Shown one piece after another: positions 1-9,546 of a DNA stretch of 64,000 bases. Under the pieces are notes generated by a model. It ran no database searches, was not told the DNA's origin, and was given only the letters and a program-made list of their open reading frames with translations. Location: assembly GCF_001299635.1 (NCBI RefSeq), contig NZ_JRHN01000047.1, positions 1 to 64,000 of the forward strand, read 5' to 3'. Made by a program: the position numbers and the translations under genes. The DNA is from Clostridioides difficile. Lineage in GTDB: Bacteria; Bacillota; Clostridia; Peptostreptococcales; Peptostreptococcaceae. Each line of letters opens with the position of its first letter. Positions within the stretch are counted from its first letter, which is position 1.

Positions 1-72
1 CAGCAATTCAGGTAGTATTGGATAGGTTATATCCTATCTCTACATATAAGTTTCCCTATATGCTGACTATTT

Positions 73-119
73 TAGCTACTAACTCATGACTAAAGTCACA
101 AGTGTGTGTAGCTATTTTT
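73..119 (+). terminator. Probable terminator of an upstream plus-strand gene
   Basis: TAGCTAC at 73-79 pairs with GTAGCTA at 107-113, and a run of T residues follows on the plus strand. A smaller internal hairpin (TGAC/GTCA) lies in the loop. The gene it serves would lie to the left of the window. It touches the 3' end of the minus-strand kinase gene, so it may act on both strands. Confidence 0.45.
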
Positions 120-1546
120 TAATCAAAGTCATTTCCATAAGCAGATGTAAACTTTGTATATATTAAAGACAATCCATGACCATTATTACTACGAATACCT
201 GCTTTTATTTTTTCTATACTATTTTCCTCTAAAATAGTTCCATTATTATGAATTTCCATAATCGCATACTCAGAATCTACTCTTGCAATTATTTCTACTC
301 TTTTTTCTGTATCAATATCTCTAAACCCATGTGTAAAAGCATTTTCTACAATAGGTTGAATAAAGTTAAAAGGTACAGAAAGACTGTATAGCTTCTTAGG
401 AATAAGATAATTTACTTTAAGTGCATCTCCATAGCGTAATTTCTGTAAGTTTAAATAATTTTTAATATATAATATTTCCGATTCTAATTCTACAAAGCGT
501 AAATCAGACTTCATTGTATATCTAAACATTTTAGATAAATCTATTATTGCACTATATAAATCATAACTACCATCATCAAGTGCTATACTTGCCATTGAAT
601 TTAGGGTATTAAATAAAAAATGATGATTTATCCTTAAGTTAGTAACCATATCTTGAGCTACTTTTAAATTCATTTCCAGTTGCTCTCCATAATGATATGT
701 TCTTGCAATAGTATTCTCCTTTTCTTGCAAATCCTTTCTTATATCATTGAATGAACAAAAATTTATTATGTTTTTAGATATTTGTTTTAAGAGACGTTTT
801 ATACTTCTAGCAGCACCTTCTGGTATATCATATAAATTACTATGTGTTGTATCTAAGTTTAAATCAGATAATAATACATATCCACCCCTTATGACGCCTA
901 TACTATTGTTTTTATACAGTATTGGAATGTTATATACTGTTATCCCATGCTTACATACAAATTGGTTACTACTTTTTCGATTCATACAATCACAATTTTG
1001 AGGAAATTTCATAGGATTACATTTTTCAAAGCAAAATAAAGGAAAGTAAGGATTTTTTAAAACTATATTCCATGAATCATCATATATAATCAATGGAATT
1101 TTAAATGGGTCTATAAATTGACCACGAATTGATTCTATTGCTGCATATAAGTTTAAAGTACTTTCGCTATAATTTATCAAAGTTTTCTTTAGATATTTAT
1201 TAGGATTAATATCTATGACTTCACTCTCTCCCGCATCATTTACATTATTTGAAACAATAAGTTCTTTTATTGGTCTATCGCCTGTATTTATAGTTTCATG
1301 TGTACTACCAGATTCTATATAAAAAATCATCCCTTGATAAAATGGCTTCCATACTCCATTTATGATATACAAACCTTCCCCCTCTAAAATATATATCATC
1401 TGTTCTTGACCATAATGAACATGGTTAAAATGTTTTTTACCTTGCATAGTTACTGCAATATATATATTCATAGCTTGTTTAGGATTATTTTCATCATAAG
1501 TATGTTTCCATTCGATATATCCCCACTCTGTCTTTTGAATTTTCAT
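119..1546 (-). CDS. Soluble sensor histidine kinase with cupin and PocR-like input domains
   Basis: A 475-residue predicted LytS/YesM-type histidine kinase. Residues about 20-100 form a cupin (HVHYG, then EGEG and GSTHE). Residues about 125-260 look like a PocR-type ligand pocket with clustered cysteines (CFEKC, CDCMNR, VCKHG). A short helical linker leads to the His_kinase region with the phospho-acceptor motif NHHFLFNTLNS near residue 310. The ATPase N box (IVENAFTHG) and G box (NGHGL) follow. No transmembrane segment is visible, so it should sense a cytoplasmic small molecule. AAAGGA before the ATG supports the start. No response regulator is seen in the window; a partner could lie to the left. 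The signal is unknown. The kinase call is firm from the motifs; the PocR call is by pattern only. Confidence 0.85.
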   Translation of the reverse strand: MKIQKTEWGYIEWKHTYDENNPKQAMNIYIAVTMQGKKHFNHVHYGQEQMIYILEGEGLYIINGVWKPFYQGMIFYIESGSTHETINTGDRPIKELIVSNNVNDAGESEVIDINPNKYLKKTLINYSESTLNLYAAIESIRGQFIDPFKIPLIIYDDSWNIVLKNPYFPLFCFEKCNPMKFPQNCDCMNRKSSNQFVCKHGITVYNIPILYKNNSIGVIRGGYVLLSDLNLDTTHSNLYDIPEGAARSIKRLLKQISKNIINFCSFNDIRKDLQEKENTIARTYHYGEQLEMNLKVAQDMVTNLRINHHFLFNTLNSMASIALDDGSYDLYSAIIDLSKMFRYTMKSDLRFVELESEILYIKNYLNLQKLRYGDALKVNYLIPKKLYSLSVPFNFIQPIVENAFTHGFRDIDTEKRVEIIARVDSEYAIMEIHNNGTILEENSIEKIKAGIRSNNGHGLSLIYTKFTSAYGNDFD

Positions 1547-1733
1547 AAAAGATTCCTTTCTACTTGTAAATTATTTATCTTTCAGTAAATTTAATAAATA
1601 AAAAAATGTACATACTCTTTCATATGATAGCTCACTATATCAATATTCATTAGTTTGTACACTTTTTTATATTTATTATTATTTTTTAATTTCTTCTAGT
1701 TTATTGTATTATTTAAAAGTACATAATTTACTC

Positions 1734-3005
1734 TTATTTAATAATAGAAACTCCCATATATGGTCTTAAAACATCAGGAACAACTACAGAACCATCCTCT
1801 TGTTGATAATTTTCTAATATAGCTGCAACACTTCTTCCAATAGCTAATCCAGAGCCATTTAATGTATGTGCATATTCAGCTTTAGAATCTTTATCTCTTT
1901 TAAATCTTATCCCTGCTCTTCTAGCTTGGAAATCTTCACAGTTTGAACAAGATGAAATCTCAACATATCTATTATAACTTGGCATCCAAACTTCTACATC
2001 ATATTTAAAAGAAGCTGTAAATCCTAAATCACCTGTACATATCTTTACTACTCTATATGGTAATTTCAATAATTGTAACATATTCTCAGCATTGTTAGTA
2101 AGCTTTTCTAACTCATTATAAGATTCTTCTGGTGCTACTATTTTAACCATTTCTACTTTGTTAAATTGATGTTGTCTTACCAATCCTCTTGTATCTCTTC
2201 CAGCAGAACCAGCTTCTGACCTAAAACATGGAGTATAAGCCGTATAATTTATTGGTAATTGTTCAAATTTAAGTATTTCATTCGCATGTATGTTGGTCAA
2301 AGGAACTTCTGATGTCGGAATTAAAAAATAGTCCAATCCCTCTATTTTAAACATATCTTCTTCAAACTTAGGTAGTTGACCTGTACCTAGAAAACTATTT
2401 CTATTTGCCATAAATGGTGGAATAACCTCTGTATATCCATTTACTGTTGTATTTGTGTCTAAATAAAAATTTAATAAGGCTCTTTCTAACCTAGCTCCTA
2501 ATCCTCTATAAAGAGTAAATCTTGAACCTGTTATTTTACCTGCTGTTTCGAAGTCAAGTATACCTAGTTCTGTTCCAATTTCCCAATGTGCTTTAGATTT
2601 AAAGTCAAAATTAGTAGTATCTCCCCAAGTTCTTACTTCAACATTATCTTCATCAGTTTCACCTTGTGGCACTTCTGGATGGGGTACATTTGGTATTCTC
2701 ATTAACAAATATTCCATCTTATCTTCTACTTCCTTGAGCTTTTGGTCTATAACTTTAATCTTATCAGATAAATCTTTTAACTTAGCCTTTTCATTTTCTA
2801 CATCTTTACCTTCTTTTATAAGATTTGGCATATTTTTAGATGCTGTATTTAATTCATTTTTCATGACTTCAACTTCTTGAAGAATTTTTCTTCTTTCATC
2901 ATCTAACTTAACTACTTCATCAAGACTAAAGGCTTTCTCACCCCTTCTTTCCATAGCTTTTTTTATACAATCTAAATTTTCTCTTATTCTTTTTATATCA
3001 AGCAT
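1734..3005 (-). CDS. serS: Seryl-tRNA synthetase
   Basis: Class II aminoacyl-tRNA synthetase, 423 residues, the normal family length. It charges tRNA-Ser (and tRNA-Sec where present) in the cytoplasm. The N-terminal 110 residues are a charged long-helix coiled coil that binds the tRNA variable arm. The catalytic core carries motif 2 ([15 protein letters not shown], then RQHQFNKVE) and motif 3 ([16 protein letters not shown]), and TSEVPLTN is also present. GAGGAGG five bases before the ATG supports the start. It is a single gene with its own promoter upstream. No T-box specifier or TGGNACCGCG-type element is visible in the leader, unlike many Firmicute synthetase genes. Confidence 0.97.
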   Translation of the reverse strand: MLDIKRIRENLDCIKKAMERRGEKAFSLDEVVKLDDERRKILQEVEVMKNELNTASKNMPNLIKEGKDVENEKAKLKDLSDKIKVIDQKLKEVEDKMEYLLMRIPNVPHPEVPQGETDEDNVEVRTWGDTTNFDFKSKAHWEIGTELGILDFETAGKITGSRFTLYRGLGARLERALLNFYLDTNTTVNGYTEVIPPFMANRNSFLGTGQLPKFEEDMFKIEGLDYFLIPTSEVPLTNIHANEILKFEQLPINYTAYTPCFRSEAGSAGRDTRGLVRQHQFNKVEMVKIVAPEESYNELEKLTNNAENMLQLLKLPYRVVKICTGDLGFTASFKYDVEVWMPSYNRYVEISSCSNCEDFQARRAGIRFKRDKDSKAEYAHTLNGSGLAIGRSVAAILENYQQEDGSVVVPDVLRPYMGVSIIK

Positions 3006-3118
3006 TTTTTCCTCCTCAGTACTTAAGATTGGACATTCTCTCTTAATCTCAAATAATTTTGATAATATATTTTCTGTCTGAGGTTAAGAAATATTTTTTA
3101 TTTCATTTATTTAGTTAT

Positions 3119-3147
3119 ATTTTACTCACTTTTTTATATATTGTCAA
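3119..3147 (-). promoter_or_regulatory. Sigma-A promoter of serS
   Basis: On the minus strand TTGACA (3142-3147) is followed after 17 bases by TAAAAT (3119-3124). This predicts a leader of about 105 nt before serS. Confidence 0.6.
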
Positions 3148-3351
3148 ATTATATTTAATTAAATTAATATAATTTAATTTTTGATTACTATCTCTATAAT
3201 TAACTTCATTATAATTATATCGATTTTGCTAATCAATTATCTATTTTGACTTTTTCTTTATCAATCTTATGTAATTATTCGCTTTCATATAAATTTTTTT
3301 ACCTTATGATATAATTCTTTATAAATCATTTATTTTAATAGGAGGATTTAA
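3148..3351. other. Divergent intergenic region between serS and the XRE-cupin gene
   Basis: Very AT-rich sequence. A TATAAT (3309-3314) on the plus strand could be the -10 of the XRE-cupin gene, but no good -35 is seen. An AGGAGG lies just before its ATG. No further structure is recognised. Confidence 0.35.
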
Positions 3352-3894
3352 ATGAACAATTCAAATATAGGTAAGAAATTGACTTTATGTAGAAAAAAAC
3401 AGAATCTCAGTATAAAAGACTTGTCTAAATTAATTAAAGTTACACCTTCATTAATAAGCCAAATAGAAAAAGGAAGTGTAAATCCATCCATAAGTTTTTT
3501 AAAATCAATTTCAAATGCTTTAAATGTACCATTAGTCAATTTTTTTATTCCTTCTATAGATAATCTGGAGCTAATTGTTAGAAATAATCAAAGGAGAATA
3601 TTAATTCTGCCAGACTCACAAGATATTTTATATGAAATGTTATCAAGCAATCCATTTAATGAATTTGAGTTTGCAATTATGAACTTAGCTCCTAAATCTT
3701 ATTGTAAAGAAAAAAATGGACATGATGGAGATGAAGTAGCATATGTTCTTAAAGGAAGTGTTCAACTTAACTTGGAAGATGATGTATTCCAACTAAACGA
3801 AGGGGATAGTGTCAAAATTCCATTTGGCATGAGACATAAATGGGGAAATCCTAATGAAATTGAAAGTAAAGTAATATACATAATTGTTTCATAG
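3352..3894 (+). CDS. XRE-family regulator with C-terminal cupin
   Basis: A 180-residue transcription factor. Residues about 8-62 are a helix-turn-helix of the lambda-repressor type (KLTLCRKKQNLSIKDLSKL, then SLISQIEKGSVNPSI). Residues about 110-178 are a cupin barrel (HDGDEVAYVLKG, then LNEGDSVKIPFGMRHKW) that normally binds a small effector. This architecture is typical of regulators of amino-acid, polyamine and antibiotic-stress genes. GGAGG six to seven bases before the ATG sets the start. The gene is convergent with the amidohydrolase, from which a strong hairpin separates it. Its target is unknown; the neighbouring amidohydrolase and nitrilase are the obvious candidates, but that is inference. 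Confidence 0.9.
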   Translation: MNNSNIGKKLTLCRKKQNLSIKDLSKLIKVTPSLISQIEKGSVNPSISFLKSISNALNVPLVNFFIPSIDNLELIVRNNQRRILILPDSQDILYEMLSSNPFNEFEFAIMNLAPKSYCKEKNGHDGDEVAYVLKGSVQLNLEDDVFQLNEGDSVKIPFGMRHKWGNPNEIESKVIYIIVS

Positions 3895-3960
3895 ACTATT
3901 ATCTACTTAATTATCTCACATACTACATAGATAACTCAATAAATTCATATTTATTTAAGA

Positions 3961-4041
3961 AGGTAGAATTAATAAGATTATACTGATAAATCTTCAACAT
4001 AATAAATTGTTGATTTAACTACAATCTTATTTAGTTCTACC
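3961..4041. terminator. Bidirectional terminator hairpin between convergent genes
   Basis: GGTAGAATTAATAAGATT near 3962-3979 pairs, with a few mismatches, with AATCTTATTTAGTTCTACC at 4023-4041. A small TCAACA/TGTTGA hairpin sits in the loop. It lies between two convergent genes. Confidence 0.6.
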
Positions 4042-4094
4042 TATTTATTAATTAAGTCTATTTTTATATGGTAACAATCTCACATAATTTACAT

Positions 4095-5699
4095 CTATTT
4101 TAAAGAATATAATACTTCTCCTTCTCTTATAGTCTTTAATACTTTAATATCTTTTATTTTCATAGGGTCAATTGTAAGTGGGTTTTCATCTATTATTATC
4201 AAATTAGCTAATTTACCTTCTTTAATTGAACCTTTTTTATCTTCTTCAAAATATTGATATGCTGCATTTATAGTAACGCCCTTTAAAGCTTCTAATGGAC
4301 TTATTTTTTCATTTTTTCCTATTTGCACACCTCTTTTCGTAATTCTATTAACAGCACACCATACTGTTTCAAACATATTAGGAGCTATTACTGGTGTATC
4401 CTGATGTAGAGTGTAAGTTAAACCTTTTTCTATAGTTGTCTTAAGTGGGCTAATCTTAAATGCTCTATCTTCTCCAAGGTTTTTGATATGAATATCACCC
4501 CAATAGTATGTGTGAGCCACAAAGTATGAAGGTATCATACTTATTTTCTTCATATCATCGATTTGGTCTTCTCTTACTGTTTGAGCATGTATCATAACTG
4601 GTCTTGCATCATTTTTATTATTTTTTTCTTCTAAGTTTAAAACTTTTTCAAATGAATCTATCAACTGGTCTGCTGCTGCATCTCCATTACAATGAGTTAA
4701 AAGTTGCATTTTTTCTTTTAGTGAAGTATTTATAAATTCCTCTACTTCTTCATTTTTATATATAGGATATCCACAATAATCATCATCTGAATTTTCATAT
4801 GGTCTGGTTAACCAAGCTGTCTTACCTTGTGGAGAACCATCTAAAAATATCTTATATCCACCTATTTTAAATCTATCTGTATATTTCTTTACAAAATCTC
4901 TATTTGCATCTGCTATAGACTTACTTTTTTTCAAATCCACATATCCTACAATATCCATCTTTAATTTCTTTTTACCTGCCATTGCTTTTAAAAGATTAAA
5001 CTGATTCTCTGCCATTAAACCTTCTTGAGCTGTTGTAATACCATAACTTAGATATATGTCCTGTGCTTTTTCAATTGATTTAAAAATCTCATCTGGTGAT
5101 GGTTGTTTTATTTTAGATGATACATTAAAAAATGCATTTTCCTCTAAGTATCCATTTGGTTCTTTACTTCCTTCTACTCTACCAATATGTCCACCTTCAG
5201 GGTCCTGTGTTTCATGAGTAACACCAAGTTGCTTTAATCCTAGAGTGTTTGCAACTCCCATGTGACCAGAAGCATGTGAAATTAGTATTGGATTTTCTGA
5301 AGATGCACTATCAAGTACATCTTTATCTGGATGCCTATTTTCTTCTAAGAAATTATTATCATATAAAAATCCAATTATCCATTCACCTTTTTTTATGTTA
5401 TTTTTCTCTTTGAAATCCTGTATTTTTTTTACTATATCTTTAAAGCTAGTTGCATCTTCTAAAGGAATTAATTTTAGCGTAGTAGCAAAAGCTATCAAAT
5501 GGCTATGTGAATCAATAAAAGAAGGCATCAATGTCTTACCTTTTAAATCTATAATTTCTGTATCTTTATTTTTTAAAGCAAGTATTTCTTCTTTTGTCCC
5601 TATCTTTTTTATTATTTTATCTTTTATAAGAATAGCATCTCCACATATTGAATCTTCCATTGTGATGATATTTCCATTGTAATAAATTTTTTCTTTCAT
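4095..5699 (-). CDS. Metal-dependent amidohydrolase of the YtcJ type
   Basis: A 534-residue amidohydrolase of the YtcJ-like (amidohydrolase family 3) group. The N-terminal beta sandwich leads into the metal motif DSHSHL near residue 64. The barrel has further ligands at LTHCNGDAAAD and IHAQTVRED, and HQDTPVIAP is near the C-terminal part. Members hydrolyse C-N bonds in N-acyl or cyclic amide substrates; a few are imidazolone- or formamide-type hydrolases, and most have no assigned substrate. AAGGAG lies before the ATG. The gene is divergent from the nitrilase, and both act on C-N bonds, so a shared substrate route is possible. No signal peptide is visible. The substrate is not predictable from sequence alone. 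Confidence 0.85.
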   Translation of the reverse strand: MKEKIYYNGNIITMEDSICGDAILIKDKIIKKIGTKEEILALKNKDTEIIDLKGKTLMPSFIDSHSHLIAFATTLKLIPLEDATSFKDIVKKIQDFKEKNNIKKGEWIIGFLYDNNFLEENRHPDKDVLDSASSENPILISHASGHMGVANTLGLKQLGVTHETQDPEGGHIGRVEGSKEPNGYLEENAFFNVSSKIKQPSPDEIFKSIEKAQDIYLSYGITTAQEGLMAENQFNLLKAMAGKKKLKMDIVGYVDLKKSKSIADANRDFVKKYTDRFKIGGYKIFLDGSPQGKTAWLTRPYENSDDDYCGYPIYKNEEVEEFINTSLKEKMQLLTHCNGDAAADQLIDSFEKVLNLEEKNNKNDARPVMIHAQTVREDQIDDMKKISMIPSYFVAHTYYWGDIHIKNLGEDRAFKISPLKTTIEKGLTYTLHQDTPVIAPNMFETVWCAVNRITKRGVQIGKNEKISPLEALKGVTINAAYQYFEEDKKGSIKEGKLANLIIIDENPLTIDPMKIKDIKVLKTIREGEVLYSLK

Positions 5700-5960
5700 A
5701 AAATTCTCCTTAGGTTGTCTATTTTTATAAATTTTCTTTATTATTTTCTTTTTAATTATATTATGTTGTATTAAATTTGTTTCTTTAGACTTTATTCATT
5801 CAAAATTTTTGTTTTTAATTATTGTTCGCTAAGAAATAAATACTATTCATTATAAATAAAACAATTTAATGAGCTATATATAGCTAAAAAAGGGGTTGTG
5901 AAATAGTGAAATTAAATATTTGAACTTGATTGTTTTTGCACAATTGTAATTTTTCAAATC

Positions 5961-6038
5961 ATGATGTATCATTTTAAGTATACAGTTACATCATTATTCA
6001 GAATATAAATACTTTACTTATCAAAATCATTTGATGTA
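5961..6038. promoter_or_regulatory. TGATGTA repeats in the amidohydrolase/nitrilase divergent region
   Basis: In the 383-base region 5700-6082, ATGATGTA (5961-5968) and TACATCAT (5987-5994) form an inverted repeat, and TGATGTA recurs at 6032-6038. These could be operator half-sites for a regulator of the nitrilase. The rest of the region is AT-rich, with no other structure seen. Confidence 0.3.
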
Positions 6039-6082
6039 GTCTGTTCAAATCAATAAATTTAAATATTCTCAGGAGGTTTTTT

Positions 6083-7009
6083 ATGAACAAAGAAAATAAA
6101 AACGTAAGAATAGCTGTTGTTCAGGCATCACCAATTATAATGGACTTAGAAAAAACAGTTGAAAAAGCATTGGGATTAATTAAAGAAGCTGGTAAAAAAG
6201 GGGCAAATATTGTAGTTTTTCCAGAAGCATTCATACCTGCATATCCAAGAGGTCTTTCATTTGGATTTGTTGTTGGAAGTAGAACGATGGAAGGTAGAGA
6301 AGATTGGAAAAGATACTATGATAATTCTGTGCCAGTTCCTAGCGCTACAACAGATTTATTAGGAAAAGCAGCTCAAGAAGCAGGAGTATACTTATCAATG
6401 GGTATAACAGAAAGAGATGGTAATGATATAAACTGTACTCTTTATTGTACAAACTTATTTTTCTCTCCAGAAGGTAAACTTATTGGTAAACACAGAAAAC
6501 TTAAACCTACAGGAACAGAAAGATGTATTTGGGGCGAAGGAGATGGAAGTACTCTTACAGTAGTTGATACTCCATATGGAAAAATGGGGGGCTTGATTTG
6601 TTGGGAAAACTATATGCCATTAGCTAGAACAGCTCTTTATGCTAAAGGAGTAAAACTTTATATAGCTCCTACTGCAGACTCAAGAGAAGAATGGCAATCA
6701 ACTATGAAACATATTGCTTTAGAAGGAAGATGTTATGTTATTGGATGTAATCAATATGTTGAAAAAAATATGTATCCAACTGACCTTAATTACTATAAAG
6801 AATTAGATGTAGAACCAGAAATTATGTGTCCAGGAGGAAGCTGTATAGTTGACCCTTTTGGGAAATATGTAGCAGGTCCTATTTTCAATAAAGAAGAAAT
6901 GTTAATAGCTGATTTAGACCTAGAAAAGATAGTTCTTAGTAGATTAGATTTTGACTCAGAAGGTCATTATTCAAGACCTGATGTGTTTGAATTAATTGTT
7001 CATGAATAA
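6083..7009 (+). CDS. Nitrilase-family carbon-nitrogen hydrolase
   Basis: A 308-residue member of the nitrilase superfamily with the complete catalytic triad: Glu48 (FPEAFIPAYPRG), Lys139 (HRKLKPT) and Cys173 (GLICWENYMP). The IPAYPRG and HRKLKPT signatures and the CWENYMPL nucleophile elbow place it in the true nitrilase branch, which converts organic nitriles to carboxylic acids and ammonia, rather than among the amidases. Such enzymes form helical oligomers in the cytoplasm. AGGAGG precedes the ATG, and a hairpin ends the gene. Its natural substrate is unknown. The divergent amidohydrolase neighbour suggests a small nitrogen-scavenging unit, which is an inference. Confidence 0.92.
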   Translation: MNKENKNVRIAVVQASPIIMDLEKTVEKALGLIKEAGKKGANIVVFPEAFIPAYPRGLSFGFVVGSRTMEGREDWKRYYDNSVPVPSATTDLLGKAAQEAGVYLSMGITERDGNDINCTLYCTNLFFSPEGKLIGKHRKLKPTGTERCIWGEGDGSTLTVVDTPYGKMGGLICWENYMPLARTALYAKGVKLYIAPTADSREEWQSTMKHIALEGRCYVIGCNQYVEKNMYPTDLNYYKELDVEPEIMCPGGSCIVDPFGKYVAGPIFNKEEMLIADLDLEKIVLSRLDFDSEGHYSRPDVFELIVHE

Positions 7010-7026
7010 TCCTTTACATAAAAATC

Positions 7027-7070
7027 AAAATGAGATACTCCTAAATAACTTTAAGGTATCTCATTTTTTC
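7027..7070. terminator. Bidirectional terminator
   Basis: AAAATGAGATAC (7027-7038) pairs perfectly with GTATCTCATTTT (7056-7067), and T residues follow. It lies between the convergent nitrilase and quinone-reductase genes. Confidence 0.85.
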
Positions 7071-7111
7071 TTAATATTCTAAAATTATATTTATAAATTT
7101 AATTTGGCTAT

Positions 7112-8110
7112 CTACATTTTTTCTAAATCAACTACTGTTCTTCCTACATGCTTTCCTGCCATTATTAAATCTATACTATTATTTAATTCCTCTAATGATA
7201 CTACATTTACCATATCATCTAAATCATCTAATTTCCATTCATTAGATAATAAACCCCATATCTTTAATCTTACATTCATTGGGCATTCTACAGAATCTAT
7301 ACCATATAAAGTAACTCCCTTTAAGATAAATGGATACACTGAACTTGTAAACTCAATTCCACCTGCATTACCACAAGTTGTCACTGCTCCACAATAATTA
7401 GTTGTCTTTATTGCTGTTGATAAAGTATTACCTCCTACTGTATCTATTACTCCAGCCCATCTTGGTCTAAGTAGAGGTCTACCTGAGTTATCATCCACTT
7501 CTGACCTATGTATAACATCTTTAACACCTAAATTTAATAATACATCTTTCTGTTCTTCTAATTTTCCTGTTGAAACTACAACTGAATAACCTAATTTAAT
7601 CAATATTTTAGCTGCAATTACTGCAACTCCTCCAGTACCACCAGTAACTAATACATCTCCCATATCTTTATCTACAGAGTTTATAAATTTATATACAGAT
7701 AAAGCTGCTGTAAATCCTGCTGTACCATAATCCATTGCTTCTTTCAATGAAAGGTCTTTTGGAAGTCTCACTACCCAGCTAGAAGGAACTCTTATATATT
7801 CTGAAAAACCACCAGAAGTATTCATACCTAAATCATAACCTGTTACTAAAACTTCATCTCCAACCTTAAAATCATCACAACTACTATATTCTACTATCCC
7901 AGATGCGTCAATTCCTGGTGTGTGTGGATATTTTCTAGTAACACCTTTATTTCCATTTGCAGAAAGTGCATCTTTGTAATTTAGAGAAGAAAATTTTACC
8001 TTTATTATAACTTCTCCTTCTGGTAATGAATCTATTTCTCTTTCAATTATATTTCTCTTAAAACTGCCTTCTTCTTCTGTAATATATAATGATTTAAATT
8101 TTTTATTCAT
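7112..8110 (-). CDS. YhdH/YhfP-family NADPH quinone or acryloyl-CoA reductase
   Basis: A zinc-free medium-chain dehydrogenase/reductase of 332 residues, matching the YhdH/AcuI family. The N-terminal GroES-like part holds LNYKDALSANG and TPGIDASG. The Rossmann part carries LVTGGTGGVAVIA for NADPH. Family members reduce acryloyl-CoA or quinone-like electrophiles with NADPH. GGGAGG precedes the ATG. It is divergent from a MarR regulator with two palindromic operators between them, which strongly suggests induction by a reactive electrophile or phenolic effector. The exact substrate is not known. Confidence 0.9.
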   Translation of the reverse strand: MNKKFKSLYITEEEGSFKRNIIEREIDSLPEGEVIIKVKFSSLNYKDALSANGNKGVTRKYPHTPGIDASGIVEYSSCDDFKVGDEVLVTGYDLGMNTSGGFSEYIRVPSSWVVRLPKDLSLKEAMDYGTAGFTAALSVYKFINSVDKDMGDVLVTGGTGGVAVIAAKILIKLGYSVVVSTGKLEEQKDVLLNLGVKDVIHRSEVDDNSGRPLLRPRWAGVIDTVGGNTLSTAIKTTNYCGAVTTCGNAGGIEFTSSVYPFILKGVTLYGIDSVECPMNVRLKIWGLLSNEWKLDDLDDMVNVVSLEELNNSIDLIMAGKHVGRTVVDLEKM

Positions 8111-8129
8111 AAATTTCCTCCCAATACAA

Positions 8130-8182
8130 TTAGTTTTATGTTAAACTAATTATAGTTTATAAATAGTTTTATGTCAAACTAA
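8130..8182. promoter_or_regulatory. Two MarR-type operators in the divergent promoter
   Basis: TTAGTTTTATGTTAAACTAA (8130-8149) and TAGTTTTATGTCAAACTAA (8164-8182) are two near-identical palindromes (TTAGTTT-N6-AAACTAA). They lie about three helical turns apart between the quinone reductase and the MarR gene and are the likely autoregulatory sites. Confidence 0.75.
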
Positions 8183-8213
8183 TTTAAATAAATTAAGGAT
8201 TGGAGATTAATTT

Positions 8214-8651
8214 ATGGAAGATAAATATATTATACATTTCATAAGTAAAACAAAGGCTAATATGGTTAAATTCATTGAAAATAAACTTAGTCAAAATGGT
8301 CTAGATGAATTAATACCTACTCATGGAAATATTTTAACTGCACTTTATGAAAACAATGGAATACTTACAATGAAGGAAATTGCAACTAAAATAGGAAAGG
8401 ATAAGTCCACTGTCACAGTGTTGGTTAATAAACTCATAAATCTAGGATATATAGAAAGACAAAAATGTGCCAATGACAAGCGTATTACATATATAAAACT
8501 TACAAAAAAGGCATTACTTATAGAGGATACTTTTGACTGTATCTCAACACAAGTAAAAGACACTGCATACCATAATATTACAGAAAATGAAAAACAAGAA
8601 TTTCTTAGAATTTTAAAAAAAATCAATGACAATTTTAAAAATGCTGACTAA
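8214..8651 (+). CDS. MarR-family transcriptional regulator
   Basis: A 145-residue winged-helix regulator. The recognition part reads MKEIATKIGKDKSTVTVLVNKL, split over residues about 55-76, and the wing is YIERQKCANDKRITYIKLT. These are typical MarR features: it should dimerise through its terminal helices and bind the two palindromes just upstream, repressing itself and the divergent YhdH-type reductase. GGAG lies eight bases before the ATG. The effector is unknown, probably an electrophile or phenolic compound. Confidence 0.92.
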   Translation: MEDKYIIHFISKTKANMVKFIENKLSQNGLDELIPTHGNILTALYENNGILTMKEIATKIGKDKSTVTVLVNKLINLGYIERQKCANDKRITYIKLTKKALLIEDTFDCISTQVKDTAYHNITENEKQEFLRILKKINDNFKNAD

Positions 8652-8736
8652 ACTTAGCATAATTATATCTTCTATTGGAATAATAAATAAAAAGAATTAA
8701 ATATTGTAAAAATTTATTGTGATAGAGAGGTAGAAT

Positions 8737-9324
8737 ATGAATTTAAAAGATAGTAAAACTAAAGAAAATTTATTAAGAGCTTTCGCAGGAGAGAGTCAAG
8801 CTAGAAATAGATACAATATTTCTGCATCTGTAGCAAAAAAAGAAGGGTTGTATATAATAGAATCTTTATTTAATTATACTGCTGACCAAGAAAAATCACA
8901 TGCAAAACAATTTTTTACTAAATTAAAAGAATTTTCTGGTGAAAACATAAGTATATCAGGAGCATATCCTGTAGATTTATACGACAAAACAGCACAACAT
9001 CTTAAAGCTGCACAACATAATGAGCTTCAAGAATGGGATGATGTATATAAGAATTTTGGTAAAACAGCACGTGAAGAAGGATTTGAATCTATAGCTAAAT
9101 TATTTGAAAACATAGCTGAAATAGAAAAAGTTCATGGTGATAGATTTGGTAGATATGCTACTGACTTAGAAGAAGGTACTTTATTCAGAAGAAATGAAGA
9201 TATTCAATGGATATGTACAAATTGTGGACATATACATGTTGGTAAAGAAGCACCAAAAGCTTGTCCTGTATGTCTTCATCCACAAGGATATTTCTTAGAT
9301 TTTAAAAACTCATTATTTGAATAG
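8737..9324 (+). CDS. rbr: Rubrerythrin
   Basis: A 195-residue rubrerythrin: an N-terminal four-helix ferritin-like di-iron domain (ESQARNRY, DQEKSHAKQF, EEGFESIAKLFENIAEIEKVHGDRF) followed by a C-terminal rubredoxin-like zinc/iron knuckle (CTNCG at about 164, CPVC at about 181). It reduces hydrogen peroxide in the cytoplasm with electrons from rubredoxin-type partners and protects anaerobes from oxidative stress. GAGAGG precedes the ATG. It lies 85 bases after the MarR gene and could be co-transcribed with it. No clear PerR box was recognised upstream. Confidence 0.96.
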   Translation: MNLKDSKTKENLLRAFAGESQARNRYNISASVAKKEGLYIIESLFNYTADQEKSHAKQFFTKLKEFSGENISISGAYPVDLYDKTAQHLKAAQHNELQEWDDVYKNFGKTAREEGFESIAKLFENIAEIEKVHGDRFGRYATDLEEGTLFRRNEDIQWICTNCGHIHVGKEAPKACPVCLHPQGYFLDFKNSLFE

Positions 9325-9403
9325 ACCAAGAGAATCATTGTATTTAAATAATCTATGATATTTATAGCAAACATTTTTATAAATACCATATTATCTTGAT
9401 AAC

Positions 9404-9484
9404 AATAAAATGAACCATAAATATTACTATAGATATAAAATATACTTTGAACATTTATAGTAATCCTTTATGGTTCATTTTATT
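9404..9484. terminator. Long perfect hairpin terminator
   Basis: AATAAAATGAACCATAAA (9404-9421) pairs perfectly with 9467-9484, and ATTACTATA/TATAGTAAT extends the stem inward. It lies between the convergent rubrerythrin and HTH genes and should terminate both. Confidence 0.8.
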
Positions 9485-9546
9485 ATTCCTTCAAAACTAT
9501 AATACATCGTCTAAATTTATATGAGATAATTAGATAGGATAACCTA

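Noticed and set aside
3006-3119. T-box leader for serS
   Set aside because: No specifier loop or TGGNACCGCG-type antiterminator sequence is visible, and the leader is only about 105 nt.
9404-9484. MITE-like mobile repeat
   Set aside because: The long hairpin lies exactly between convergent genes with no target-site duplication seen, so a terminator is the simpler reading.
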